A DNA stretch of 45,678 nt from an uncultured Lachnospiraceae bacterium (lineage in GTDB: Bacteria > Bacillota > Clostridia > Lachnospirales > Lachnospiraceae): contig CAJUMV010000034.1 of NCBI GenBank assembly GCA_910587715.1, positions 1-45,678 of the forward strand, written 5' to 3'. Below the pieces are notes generated by a model that worked only from the letters and a program-made list of their open reading frames with translations, did no database searches and was not told where the DNA came from. This document shows, one piece after another, positions 1-7,078 of this stretch. The translations under genes were made by a program, and so were the position numbers. Numbering within the stretch: the stretch's first letter is position 1; each line of letters begins with the position of its first letter.

Positions 1-69
1 TTTGAAACAAAAAATGCCGTATTTATGCAGATTGAGGCGTTTCGCAAATGCCTAGAAAAGTATATTTAA
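1..69 (+). CDS. 3' end of an unidentified gene (partial)
   Basis: The window opens inside a reading frame that runs from base 1 to a TAA at 67-69 and encodes 22 residues ending in FRKCLEKYI. The mix of hydrophobic and charged residues would suit the last helix of a protein, but there is too little to assign a family. It is more AT-rich than the genes that follow. It could be a chance open frame, because only 22 codons are visible. Confidence 0.4.
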   Translation, partial: FETKNAVFMQIEAFRKCLEKYI

Positions 70-86
70 TGCAAGGTGTGTATATT

Positions 87-140
87 AATAAATTCCTCAA
101 TTTGAGCGGAAAAAAAGCTGCATGAATTGAGGGATTTATT
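87..140. repeat. Long inverted repeat upstream of the flavoprotein gene
   Basis: Arms at 87-102 and 125-140 are complementary over 16 bases with one G:U pair, separated by a 22-base spacer that contains an A-rich run. The hairpin follows the stop codon at 69 by 17 bases. It could end transcription of the upstream gene, but no T tract follows it. It could also be an operator or structured leader for the gene starting at 261. Confidence 0.55.
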
Positions 141-260
141 ATGTCAAGCAAACATTTTATGCATCTTACCCGCAAAAACATACCGCTTACCGTCCCTTCC
201 CTTGTCGGAAAAGTTACCGCGCGTTACCATCTGCCTATAAGAAGAAGGAGGCAGATGAAA

Positions 261-1928
261 ATGAATATTCTGGTGATAAACGGAAGCCCGAAGGGGGAGA
301 AGAGCAATTCCTATCAGTTGACGAAGGCATTTTTAAGAGGGATAAAGGGGGAGGTATCGGATGTGGAAATCCGGGAGCGCACAGTATGCCGGATGGATAT
401 CAAGCCCTGCCTAGGCTGTTTTTCGTGCTGGAACCGCACGCCCGGCAAGTGCTGTATCGAGGACGACATGGCGCAGGTGATTCAGGACATGCTCTGGGCG
501 GATCTCACAATCTGGAGTTTCCCGCTGTATTATTTTACGGTGCCGGGGGCGTTAAAAAATCTGATAGACAGACAGCTCCCCATGAATCTTCCTTTCATGG
601 AGGAACAGGAGGGGCAGGTCGGGAACGGCGGTCATCCTTCGAGATACGATATGAGCGGGAAGAGGACGGTGGTGATCTCCACCTGCGGGTTTTATACCGC
701 GGAGGGAAATTATGACGGTGTGCGCAGTCTGTTCGATCACCACTGTGGGCCGGGGAATTATACGGCGATTTTCTGCGGGCAGGGGGAGCTGTTTCGGGTG
801 CCGGAGGTGTCGGCGATTACCGGCGAATATCTCTCCTGCGTGGAGCAGGCGGGACGGGAGTATATAGGCGGCGGGATTGCCGAAAAGAGCGTGGAACGGC
901 TCGCACAGCTTTTGCTGCCGCGGGAAACCTTTGAGGCGTGCGCGGACGCAAGCTGGGGAATTGCCAGAGAGGATGCCGGGGCAGGGAATAAGGACGCCGG
1001 GACAGGGGACGAGGGCGGTGCGCAGACACCGTCGGACACGCTGACCTTTACAAGACAGATGGCGGCGCTGTACCGGAAGGACAGCTGGAATGGAAAAGAC
1101 ATTGTGCTGGAGATGGATTACACGGACGTGGGGGAATGTTATCAGATTTTGCTTGGGAAGGACGGCAGTCATGTCTACACGGACGGTTCTCTTGCAGCGG
1201 ACACCAGAATCGAGACGCCGGTCACCGTATGGCGCTCCATCGCGGCGGGGGAGATTCGCGGGGACGAGGCGATGATGCGGGGGCTTTACCATGTGAAGGG
1301 TGACTTTAGTCTGATGATGAAGTGGGACGATTACTTCGGCGGCTCCCGCCCGCAGACTAAGCCGGCAAAGGAGACTCCGGGACAGAAGAATGAGGATATG
1401 AATATCACGCTGATTCCGTGGATCGTCCTGTGGGTGGCGGTCTCTGTCAGTAAACAGCCGGGGTGCCTGCTTACCCTTGTCGTTTGTGGGCTTGTGCCGC
1501 TGCTTTATTACAGGAATAAAAAGACGGTGTATGATGTGGTAAGCGGTGCGCTGGTGACAGGATTTTCCGTCGCTATGCTGGCGGGGGCAGAGGAGAAGCT
1601 GATGCTGCCTGTCTCCTATCTGGCGTTCGGCGTGATGTGGCTTGTGTCCTGCTTAGGCGGACTGATACCGCTTACGGCACATTATTCCAAGAACGGCTAC
1701 GGCGGGGATGACGCCCTGAATAATGCACTTTTTGTAAAGACGAACCGTATTCTGACCATGCTCTGGGGTATCCTGTATCTGGTCACGGCAGTGATCAGCT
1801 GGTTTCTGATGCGGTCGCCCGTAAGCCGTCTGTCGGGGCTGATTAACTCCGTATTACCTGCTTTGATGGGGATTTTTACGGCATGGTTTCAGAAATGGTA
1901 TCCGGCGGCAGTGGCGAGAGGGAAGTAA
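261..1928 (+). CDS. Flavodoxin-fold NAD(P)H:FMN oxidoreductase fused to SCP2-like and membrane domains
   Basis: The 555-residue protein has three parts. Residues 1-215 are a flavodoxin-like FMN reductase: the phosphate loop is NGSPKGEKSNS (7-17), and PLYYFTVPGALKNLIDR (88-104) is typical of the flavodoxin_2/NADPH-dependent FMN reductase family. A Cys-rich stretch at 43-65 (C43, C50, C53, C56, C64, C65) precedes an EDDM motif. Residues 260-360 resemble the sterol carrier protein 2 fold (FTRQMAALYRKDSWNGKD, then a GDFSLMMKW segment). Residues 383-545 hold about five hydrophobic membrane segments. I chose ATG 261 because AAGGAGG ends nine bases upstream; ATG 255 is only three bases away, and an in-frame ATG at 141 lies beyond a poorly conserved basic extension. 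The redox substrate is unknown. The domain combination is my reading of the sequence and was not confirmed by search. Confidence 0.8.
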   Translation: MNILVINGSPKGEKSNSYQLTKAFLRGIKGEVSDVEIRERTVCRMDIKPCLGCFSCWNRTPGKCCIEDDMAQVIQDMLWADLTIWSFPLYYFTVPGALKNLIDRQLPMNLPFMEEQEGQVGNGGHPSRYDMSGKRTVVISTCGFYTAEGNYDGVRSLFDHHCGPGNYTAIFCGQGELFRVPEVSAITGEYLSCVEQAGREYIGGGIAEKSVERLAQLLLPRETFEACADASWGIAREDAGAGNKDAGTGDEGGAQTPSDTLTFTRQMAALYRKDSWNGKDIVLEMDYTDVGECYQILLGKDGSHVYTDGSLAADTRIETPVTVWRSIAAGEIRGDEAMMRGLYHVKGDFSLMMKWDDYFGGSRPQTKPAKETPGQKNEDMNITLIPWIVLWVAVSVSKQPGCLLTLVVCGLVPLLYYRNKKTVYDVVSGALVTGFSVAMLAGAEEKLMLPVSYLAFGVMWLVSCLGGLIPLTAHYSKNGYGGDDALNNALFVKTNRILTMLWGILYLVTAVISWFLMRSPVSRLSGLINSVLPALMGIFTAWFQKWYPAAVARGK

Positions 1929-2001
1929 GATATATGTGAGGCAGTAAAAGGTTCTGATGTTGAAAGACAGCAAAAAGTTTGGCGACGGAATGGAAGGAAA
2001 T

Positions 2002-2439
2002 ATGAAGATAACGATACAGGATATCGCGCCCGGGGAAGAGGAAGAGATCATCATAAGGTGCAGGGAGCTGGACGAGGCGCTTCTTCGGACGATTCACGAG
2101 CTAAAGGCAAGGCGCGGGAAATTTACGGTCACGGACAACGATAAGATCAGGCAGATCGACGCGGGGGATATCTATTACTTTGAGGCGGTCGACAACAAGG
2201 TCTTTCTCTATCTGGAGAAGGATGTGTTCGAGGTCAGATACAAGCTGTACGAGATTGAGACGGAGTACGCCGACACCGATTTTTTCCGGGCGTCCAAATC
2301 GGTCATCATCAATCTGGCGAAGGTGAAACAGTTTGCGCCGGATTTCGGCGGACGGTTCGAGGCGCAGATGATGAACGGGGAAAAGCTTATGATTTCCAGA
2401 CAGTATGTGCCGGCGCTGAAAAAGCGGCTTGGCATGTGA
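2002..2439 (+). CDS. LytTR-type DNA-binding transcriptional regulator
   Basis: The 145-residue protein lacks a receiver domain and consists almost wholly of a LytTR DNA-binding domain (about residues 45-145). The diagnostic pattern is visible: DIYYFEAVDNKVFLYL, then YKLYEIE, then FFRASKSVIINLAKV and a closing ISRQYVPALKKRLG. LytTR proteins of this size bind promoter DNA as dimers and usually control the membrane protein gene beside them. ATG 2002 is preceded by GGAAGG at four bases; upstream in-frame ATGs at 1957 and 1990 are less well placed. The next gene encodes a DUF3021 protein, the usual partner of LytTR regulators in Firmicutes. The flavoprotein fusion just upstream may be a target or operon member, which is inference. 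Confidence 0.88.
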   Translation: MKITIQDIAPGEEEEIIIRCRELDEALLRTIHELKARRGKFTVTDNDKIRQIDAGDIYYFEAVDNKVFLYLEKDVFEVRYKLYEIETEYADTDFFRASKSVIINLAKVKQFAPDFGGRFEAQMMNGEKLMISRQYVPALKKRLGM

Positions 2440-2496
2440 ATGTCTTGTCGGAAAAGAAGGGGAAAGCATACGGTTGGCGTGAAAGAGAGGGCAATT

Positions 2497-2946
2497 ATGA
2501 CGGAAAACGGAAAAAAGAGAGCGGTGGAGCTGCTGCTGACCTTCTGCATGGTCACCACGGGCAGCGTCATTGTCTGCGCGGTCTATAATAAAATATTCTG
2601 GTCCGGTGATACGTTTCTGGACGCGGATATCCTCTGGCAGCTTTTGGGGCTTGCTTTTGTGTGCAGCCTCGGCAATTTCATTCATCCCTACCGGGAGATC
2701 AGCCGCAGACGGGAGTTAGTTGACAAGGGGCTGCATTATCTGTACATCAACGCGGTGGTGCTTGGCTGCGGTTACGGGTTCGGCTGGATGGATATAGAGA
2801 ATCTCTCCATGCTGGCGGTTATGGCTGCGGGGATACTGGCTGTCTTTGTGTCGGTTTCCTTTGTGATTTGGAGACTTCATGCGAGGGAGTCGGAGAGCCT
2901 GAACCGGAAACTTAAGGAGTACCAGCAGACGGGAAAAGCGCAATAA
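2497..2946 (+). CDS. DUF3021 family four-helix membrane protein
   Basis: The 149-residue protein has four predicted membrane segments: LLLTFCMVTTGSVIVCAVYN, LLGLAFVCSLGNFIHPY, LHYLYINAVVLGCGYGFGW and MLAVMAAGILAVFVSVSFVI. It ends in a charged cytoplasmic tail. Length, helix layout and the conserved LHYLYIN segment fit DUF3021. It follows a LytTR gene by 57 bases, the standard arrangement, in which the membrane protein is thought to modulate the regulator. GAGAGG six bases before ATG 2497 sets the start; the in-frame ATG at 2440 immediately follows the previous stop without a good ribosome site. The biochemical activity of the family is not known to me. Confidence 0.8.
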   Translation: MTENGKKRAVELLLTFCMVTTGSVIVCAVYNKIFWSGDTFLDADILWQLLGLAFVCSLGNFIHPYREISRRRELVDKGLHYLYINAVVLGCGYGFGWMDIENLSMLAVMAAGILAVFVSVSFVIWRLHARESESLNRKLKEYQQTGKAQ

Positions 2947-3062
2947 GTGGGCGTTATCATGGCAACATTTGTAAAGAAGAAATCCTGTCTTTGCCTTACA
3001 GTCATAAGTAGAGGAACGTGCTCGGGCACGGCGGTAAAATTATGGGGTAAAGGAGACGGGAA

Positions 3063-4445
3063 ATGAGAAGAGGCGGACGGATCAAAAAATTGGCTGCGAT
3101 ACTGACGTGCGCAGGTATGGTGTTTGCGACTGTCAGCTGTGGTGCCGATGGCAGTGCGCAGAATGACAGTGCGGAGACAGTGCAGACAGCGGAGGCGGAG
3201 ACGGCAGAAACGACGGAGGAAGGTAACGTGGCGGAGGAACAGGAGGCAGCACCGGAAACGGGATCAGAACAGGAAACCGGACAGGATGCCCAGCAGGATC
3301 CGCAGGTGTGGGAGTGGGATGCGGCGGACGAGGAGACGCTGCGATGTGCGTTCGCGAAGGGATTCGGCGGCAGGGCGGGTGTCTGCGTGCCGATGGCAGC
3401 CCTCTCGGACGCGGCGCGGATGGAGATCGTGAAAGGGCAGTTTAACAGCGTCACTATGGAAAACGAAATGAAGCCGGATTCCCTTCTGGGGGATAAGCCC
3501 AATATCGGGGAGGACGGGTTTCCGGTTCTTGCGTTTACGGTTCCCGATATGATGATGAAAGAAATCAAGGCTTACAACGATTCTGTGGAAAAAGAGGGCA
3601 GAAAGCTTATGGTCAGGGGGCATGTGCTCGTATGGCATTCCCAGACGCCGGAGTGGTTTTTCCACGAGGAGTACAACGTGGACAAGCCCTATGTGGATCA
3701 GCAGACGATGCTGGCGCGCATGGAAAGTTACATCAGGCAGGTGATGGAACACTACGAGGGAGCCGACAGCCCGTATCAGGGCATGATTTACGCGTGGGAC
3801 GTGGTGAACGAGGCGGTGAACGACACAGACGGCGGTATGCGCACCGATTCTTCATGGTTCCGGGTTTTTAACAGCTCTGACTTTGTGGAGCAGGCGTTTG
3901 TGTACGCCAATCGGTATGCCCCGGCGCACATTAAACTTTTTTATAACGACTACAACGATACCAACCCGAAAAAGGCGGACGGCATCTGCAGGCTGCTCGA
4001 ACAGATCAAGGCGAATCCGGAGGCGCGGATCGACGGCATGGGTATGCAGGGGCATTACGATATGGATTTTTCCGATGTCCTGTTTAAGCAGGCTGCCCAA
4101 AAGTACGCGGCGGTTGTGGACGAGATACAGATTACGGAGCTTGACCTGAAAGCCAGCAGGGGTTTTGACGGCGAAAATACGGAGGAGGAATACCGGAAAC
4201 AGGCGGAGGTTTATAAATCCCTGTATGACGCGGTGAAGAGCTTGAAACAGGAGGGCGTGCCGATCACGGCGATCGTGTTCTGGGGAACTGACGACCGCCA
4301 CTCATGGCTGCAGAGCGCAAACGCCGCAGGCGGTTCGGCGGACGGCACAAGAGTACAGTGCCCGCTGCTCTTTGACAAGGATTATGAGAAAAAGCCTGCG
4401 TTCTGGGCGTTTGTAGACGATTCCAAACTGGAGGCGGCTGAGTAG
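3063..4445 (+). CDS. Endo-1,4-beta-xylanase, GH10, lipoprotein
   Basis: This 460-residue secreted enzyme should hydrolyse internal beta-1,4 bonds of xylan. A lipoprotein signal ends in TVSCG, so Cys26 would be lipidated and anchor the enzyme outside the cell membrane. Residues 28-80 are an acidic Glu/Thr/Ala/Gln-rich linker. The GH10 barrel spans about 90-455. Visible hallmarks are TMENEMKP (131-138), RGHVLVWHSQ (185-194), WDVVNEAVND with acid/base Glu250, ITELDLK with nucleophile Glu359, and WGTDDRHSW (407-415). Both catalytic glutamates are present, and I see no carbohydrate-binding module. GGAGACGGGAA precedes the ATG. The 116-base gap upstream contains only a small CGTGC/GCACG hairpin at 3017-3030. 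A terminator follows, so it is probably a single-gene unit. Confidence 0.95.
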   Translation: MRRGGRIKKLAAILTCAGMVFATVSCGADGSAQNDSAETVQTAEAETAETTEEGNVAEEQEAAPETGSEQETGQDAQQDPQVWEWDAADEETLRCAFAKGFGGRAGVCVPMAALSDAARMEIVKGQFNSVTMENEMKPDSLLGDKPNIGEDGFPVLAFTVPDMMMKEIKAYNDSVEKEGRKLMVRGHVLVWHSQTPEWFFHEEYNVDKPYVDQQTMLARMESYIRQVMEHYEGADSPYQGMIYAWDVVNEAVNDTDGGMRTDSSWFRVFNSSDFVEQAFVYANRYAPAHIKLFYNDYNDTNPKKADGICRLLEQIKANPEARIDGMGMQGHYDMDFSDVLFKQAAQKYAAVVDEIQITELDLKASRGFDGENTEEEYRKQAEVYKSLYDAVKSLKQEGVPITAIVFWGTDDRHSWLQSANAAGGSADGTRVQCPLLFDKDYEKKPAFWAFVDDSKLEAAE

Positions 4446-4461
4446 AGAAGGATGTAAGGAT

Positions 4462-4497
4462 AAGGGAAGCGGTCTTATGGCTGCTTTCCTTTTTTTA
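4462..4497 (+). terminator. Rho-independent terminator of the xylanase gene
   Basis: An 11-base stem (4462-4472 with 4481-4491, two G:U pairs) and an 8-base loop are followed by an uninterrupted T run to 4496. It lies 16 bases after the xylanase stop codon. Confidence 0.9.
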
Positions 4498-4512
4498 CAA
4501 TAATCTAATTTT

Positions 4513-4540
4513 AAGTAGTAAAAAATATATATTACTACTT
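4513..4540. promoter_or_regulatory. Candidate operator palindrome upstream of the HTH/kinase pair
   Basis: AAGTAGTAA (4513-4521) and TTACTACTT (4532-4540) form a perfect 9-base inverted repeat around a 10-base AT-only spacer. It sits in a very AT-rich promoter-like stretch about 75 bases before the HTH gene. HTH antitoxin-type proteins commonly bind such sites in their own promoter. Autoregulation here is inference. Confidence 0.45.
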
Positions 4541-4612
4541 GATTTGAGGTAATATATATGATAGGTTAAAAGTAGAGATAATGATTTGGGAGAAATCGAA
4601 ACGGCATGGCGA

Positions 4613-5185
4613 ATGGACGGTGAGCGCATGGAAGGAAAACAGAGGCAGTATACAATCGCAGATACGATCAGCGGACAGGAGATCAGGCGCCTGCGAAAAT
4701 CGCTGGATCTGACGCAGGCGGAGTTCGCGCGGTTTGTCAATGTCTCCGTAAAGACAATCGAGCGGTGGGAGATACAGAAGACACCGATCAAGGGCGAAAT
4801 TGTCACGCTTTGCAGGCTCATCAGGGAGGATCCCGGATGTGTCGAGCGGTTTCATGTGCCCGAGGGCCATGCGCCGCTGCGCCTCTGGTACGGAAGGGAG
4901 GAGGATGTCTGTACGATCATTGACGTGTTGCTGCCGCAGAGACAGGTGAAGATTTATAATTATACGAGAGACCTTATGTGCCGCGCCTTCGGAAAGATAG
5001 AGGAGCCCACATACGAGCAGTACGAGGCGTTTCTTAAATCCCGCTGTTTTCCGAGAAACAGGGATAAAATGAAACTGATTCTGGAGGAGCTGAATCTGCC
5101 CTTTTATGATCCGCTGATGATTATAGAAAAAACGGAGGGCAGGATGGCGGATGACGATTTCTGGCTCCGGATAGAGAGGGAATAG
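4613..5185 (+). CDS. XRE-family HTH protein, upstream partner of a HipA-like kinase
   Basis: The 190-residue protein has a helix-turn-helix at residues 21-70 (GQEIRRLRKSLDLTQAEFA, then VSVKTIERWE), matching antitoxin-type XRE regulators. The remaining 120 residues are a separate region I do not recognise: a short segment PLRLWYGREEDVCTIIDVLL, then FLKSRCFPRNRDKMK and a C-terminal GRMADDDFWLRIERE. The next gene, two bases downstream, encodes a HipA-like kinase, so this is likely its DNA-binding and perhaps neutralising partner. The start is uncertain: ATG 4613 has no clear ribosome site, ATG 4628 has GGTGAG only three bases away, and TTG 4586 is also in frame. An AT-rich palindrome lies upstream. 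Confidence 0.75.
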   Translation: MDGERMEGKQRQYTIADTISGQEIRRLRKSLDLTQAEFARFVNVSVKTIERWEIQKTPIKGEIVTLCRLIREDPGCVERFHVPEGHAPLRLWYGREEDVCTIIDVLLPQRQVKIYNYTRDLMCRAFGKIEEPTYEQYEAFLKSRCFPRNRDKMKLILEELNLPFYDPLMIIEKTEGRMADDDFWLRIERE

Positions 5186-5187
5186 GT

Positions 5188-6021
5188 ATGGTGACTCTGT
5201 TTGAAGGGGGTGCCGGTGAACCGCGCAGACAGTCCTCGAAAGGAAACCAGTTAAAATGGTACAGCGGGGAAAAATGGTACAAAGCGGATTACACCGGTTA
5301 TGAAGGGCTTGCGGAATATATGGTTTCTCATTTGCTGCAGTTATCCACAATGAAGCGGGAAACATTTGTGCTGTACGATACGGTAAAGATCCGGTATGAC
5401 GAAACGGTCTTTTTAGGATGCGAGAGCGCGCATTTCCTGCCTGCACGCTGGCATTTGATTACTTTGGAGAGACTGTTCTTTCAGCACTACGGAGAAAGTC
5501 TGTACGAGAGCATATTCCGGATCAGGGAGCCGGAAAACAGGGCGGTGTTTCTGGTGGAGCAGGTGGAGCATCTGACAGGTCTGAAAGAGTTTGGGAGATA
5601 CTTGAGCGTTATTCTGACGATAGACGCCTTCTTTTTAAACGAGGACAGACATACGCACAATATCGCGATTCTTAGGGATGTGTATGGAAAGTATCATTAC
5701 TGCCCGGCATTTGATCACGGCGCGTCGCTGATGGCGGACACGAAAATGGATTACCCGTTAGAGCAGCCTTTGGAAAAATTATATGAGAAACCAAAAGCGA
5801 AAACGTTCTGCCGGGATTTTGATGAACAACTGGATGTTGTGGAGACATTGTTCGGACAGCACTTACAATTTCGGTTTACAAACAAGGATGTGCAGAAGCT
5901 TTTAGAGAGTGAGTCAGAGTATCCGGCGGAGGTTAAGAAAAGGGTCGGGGAACTGCTTCGTGCGCAGCGGAGAAAATACCGGTATCTGTTTGCGAAAGAA
6001 CAGGAAGGCAGGGGCGCTTAA
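5188..6021 (+). CDS. HipA-like Ser/Thr kinase lacking the N-terminal subdomain
   Basis: The 277-residue protein carries the HipA/PI3K-like kinase signature. A glycine/serine phosphate loop lies at SSKGNQLKW (16-24), followed by candidate ATP lysine Lys32. The catalytic motif is NEDRHTHNIAI (151-161, Asp153 and Asn158), and the metal-binding motif is FDHGASL (175-181, Asp176). HipA toxins of about 440 residues phosphorylate aminoacyl-tRNA synthetases and have an extra N-terminal subdomain; this protein begins directly at the phosphate loop and is therefore short, like HipT of HipBST systems. GAGAGGG seven bases before ATG 5188 supports the start. The gene lies two bases after the HTH gene, which suggests translational coupling. 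The substrate is unknown. A non-toxic signalling kinase is possible. Confidence 0.8.
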   Translation: MVTLFEGGAGEPRRQSSKGNQLKWYSGEKWYKADYTGYEGLAEYMVSHLLQLSTMKRETFVLYDTVKIRYDETVFLGCESAHFLPARWHLITLERLFFQHYGESLYESIFRIREPENRAVFLVEQVEHLTGLKEFGRYLSVILTIDAFFLNEDRHTHNIAILRDVYGKYHYCPAFDHGASLMADTKMDYPLEQPLEKLYEKPKAKTFCRDFDEQLDVVETLFGQHLQFRFTNKDVQKLLESESEYPAEVKKRVGELLRAQRRKYRYLFAKEQEGRGA

Positions 6022-6046
6022 CTTGGCGCCCCTGTCGGTATTTTTT
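6008..6046. terminator. Terminator shared by convergent kinase and hemerythrin genes
   Basis: Arms 6008-6017 and 6026-6035 pair over ten bases (one G:U), mostly GC. On the plus strand a T run follows from 6039. The 8-base loop (6018-6025) contains the overlapping stop codons of both converging genes: TAA at 6019-6021 on plus and TAA at 6020-6018 on minus. Confidence 0.85.
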
Positions 6047-6833
6047 TGTCCGTATGTAAGATGTGGTTCACCAGCCACTCCGTCAGAAATTCCATGAGGT
6101 CTTCCAGTGTCTCCTGCTGGTTCTCATCGACATGCTCCAGATCCATCTCTTCCAGTCTCGATACAAACGCTTCGTGCGCCTGCTTCTGCGCCTCCAGCCC
6201 GTCATAGTGGATGCTTTCCATATACATTTCCTCGTCTTGAAAATGGAATTTCGTGTAATCCCTCAGTTCTTCGAGAAGATGGACGATCTCGTCATATTTA
6301 TCGAAAGCATATTCATCCGTCATCACGCGGTACACATCCCCGATGATGCGGAACAGTTCCCGATGTTCTTTGTCTACCAGAGGGATGCCGGTAAGGTAGG
6401 TATCGTTAAACTGCGGCACGGTTCTGTCCTCCGAGGGTTTTAATTTGCCGATCATCAGGTCGGAGCTGATGATGTGGCGGTACAGCCAGGTCACGAGATA
6501 TCGCAGCAGATCGTCAAGCACCTCCTGCTGGGCGGTGTCGGAGGAGAAGGAGTTTGTAATGCCGTTGATTTTGTCGCGGAAGAAGAGGTGCTGCTTCTTT
6601 TGCAGTGCCAGTTCCGGATGGCGGATGCTTTCCATGTAGGACTCCTCGTGCCGGAAATGTGCTTCCGCGTACTGTTCCAGCCGTTCGACCGTCTCCAGGA
6701 TGCGGTCATATTTGTCGTTTAAAATCTGGTTATCCAATAATTCCTGCGTCTCGTTTATGATGCGGAACAGTTCCCTGTGTTCGTTGTCGATCTCTTCCAC
6801 ACCGATCAGGCAGTCGTCTGTGAAATGATACAT
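6018..6833 (-). CDS. Tandem bacteriohemerythrin (two oxygen-binding domains)
   Basis: The 271-residue cytoplasmic protein is two complete hemerythrin domains in a row (about 1-130 and 140-268). Each has the full set of di-iron ligands: DNEHRELF, HFRHEESYM, KQHLFF and WLYRHIISSD in the first; DKEHRELF, HFQDEEMYM, QAHEAF and WLVNHILHTD in the second. The first carboxylate-bearing motif is HEE and the second DEE. Single-domain bacteriohemerythrins bind O2 reversibly for delivery, storage or sensing; in an anaerobe, scavenging or sensing is the likely role. GGAGG nine bases before ATG 6833 fixes the start; an in-frame upstream extension to 7229 runs into promoter DNA. It is divergent from a chemoreceptor gene, with 245 bases between them. 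Confidence 0.93.
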   Translation of the reverse strand: MYHFTDDCLIGVEEIDNEHRELFRIINETQELLDNQILNDKYDRILETVERLEQYAEAHFRHEESYMESIRHPELALQKKQHLFFRDKINGITNSFSSDTAQQEVLDDLLRYLVTWLYRHIISSDLMIGKLKPSEDRTVPQFNDTYLTGIPLVDKEHRELFRIIGDVYRVMTDEYAFDKYDEIVHLLEELRDYTKFHFQDEEMYMESIHYDGLEAQKQAHEAFVSRLEEMDLEHVDENQQETLEDLMEFLTEWLVNHILHTDKKIPTGAPS

Positions 6834-7001
6834 AGCTGAAATCCTCCTACTACAATATATTTGGCGTATGGGAAACGCCGAGACCCGCAAACTGATTTTC
6901 CTGCGTTCCTTATAGTATAGCACAAATATGGACGCCGGGAAAATATTTTGGCAGGAATTATTTTGATGGCGCGTGGAACGTGCGTATTTGCGTGTCAACG
7001 C

Positions 7002-7030
7002 TTGTAAGACAGGGGGGACAGGTGTATAAT
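7002..7030 (+). promoter_or_regulatory. Sigma-A-type promoter of the chemoreceptor gene
   Basis: TTGTAA (7002-7007), a 17-base spacer, and a perfect TATAAT (7025-7030) lie 49 bases before the GTG start at 7079. Confidence 0.75.
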
Positions 7031-7078
7031 AATACTGTTTTGAGAGAAGAAAAACCTTATGGGAAGGATGTGTAGAAA

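Noticed and set aside
4535..5446. 303-codon minus-strand frame across the HTH/kinase junction
   Set aside because: It overlaps two coupled plus-strand genes with clear motifs and has no family resemblance.
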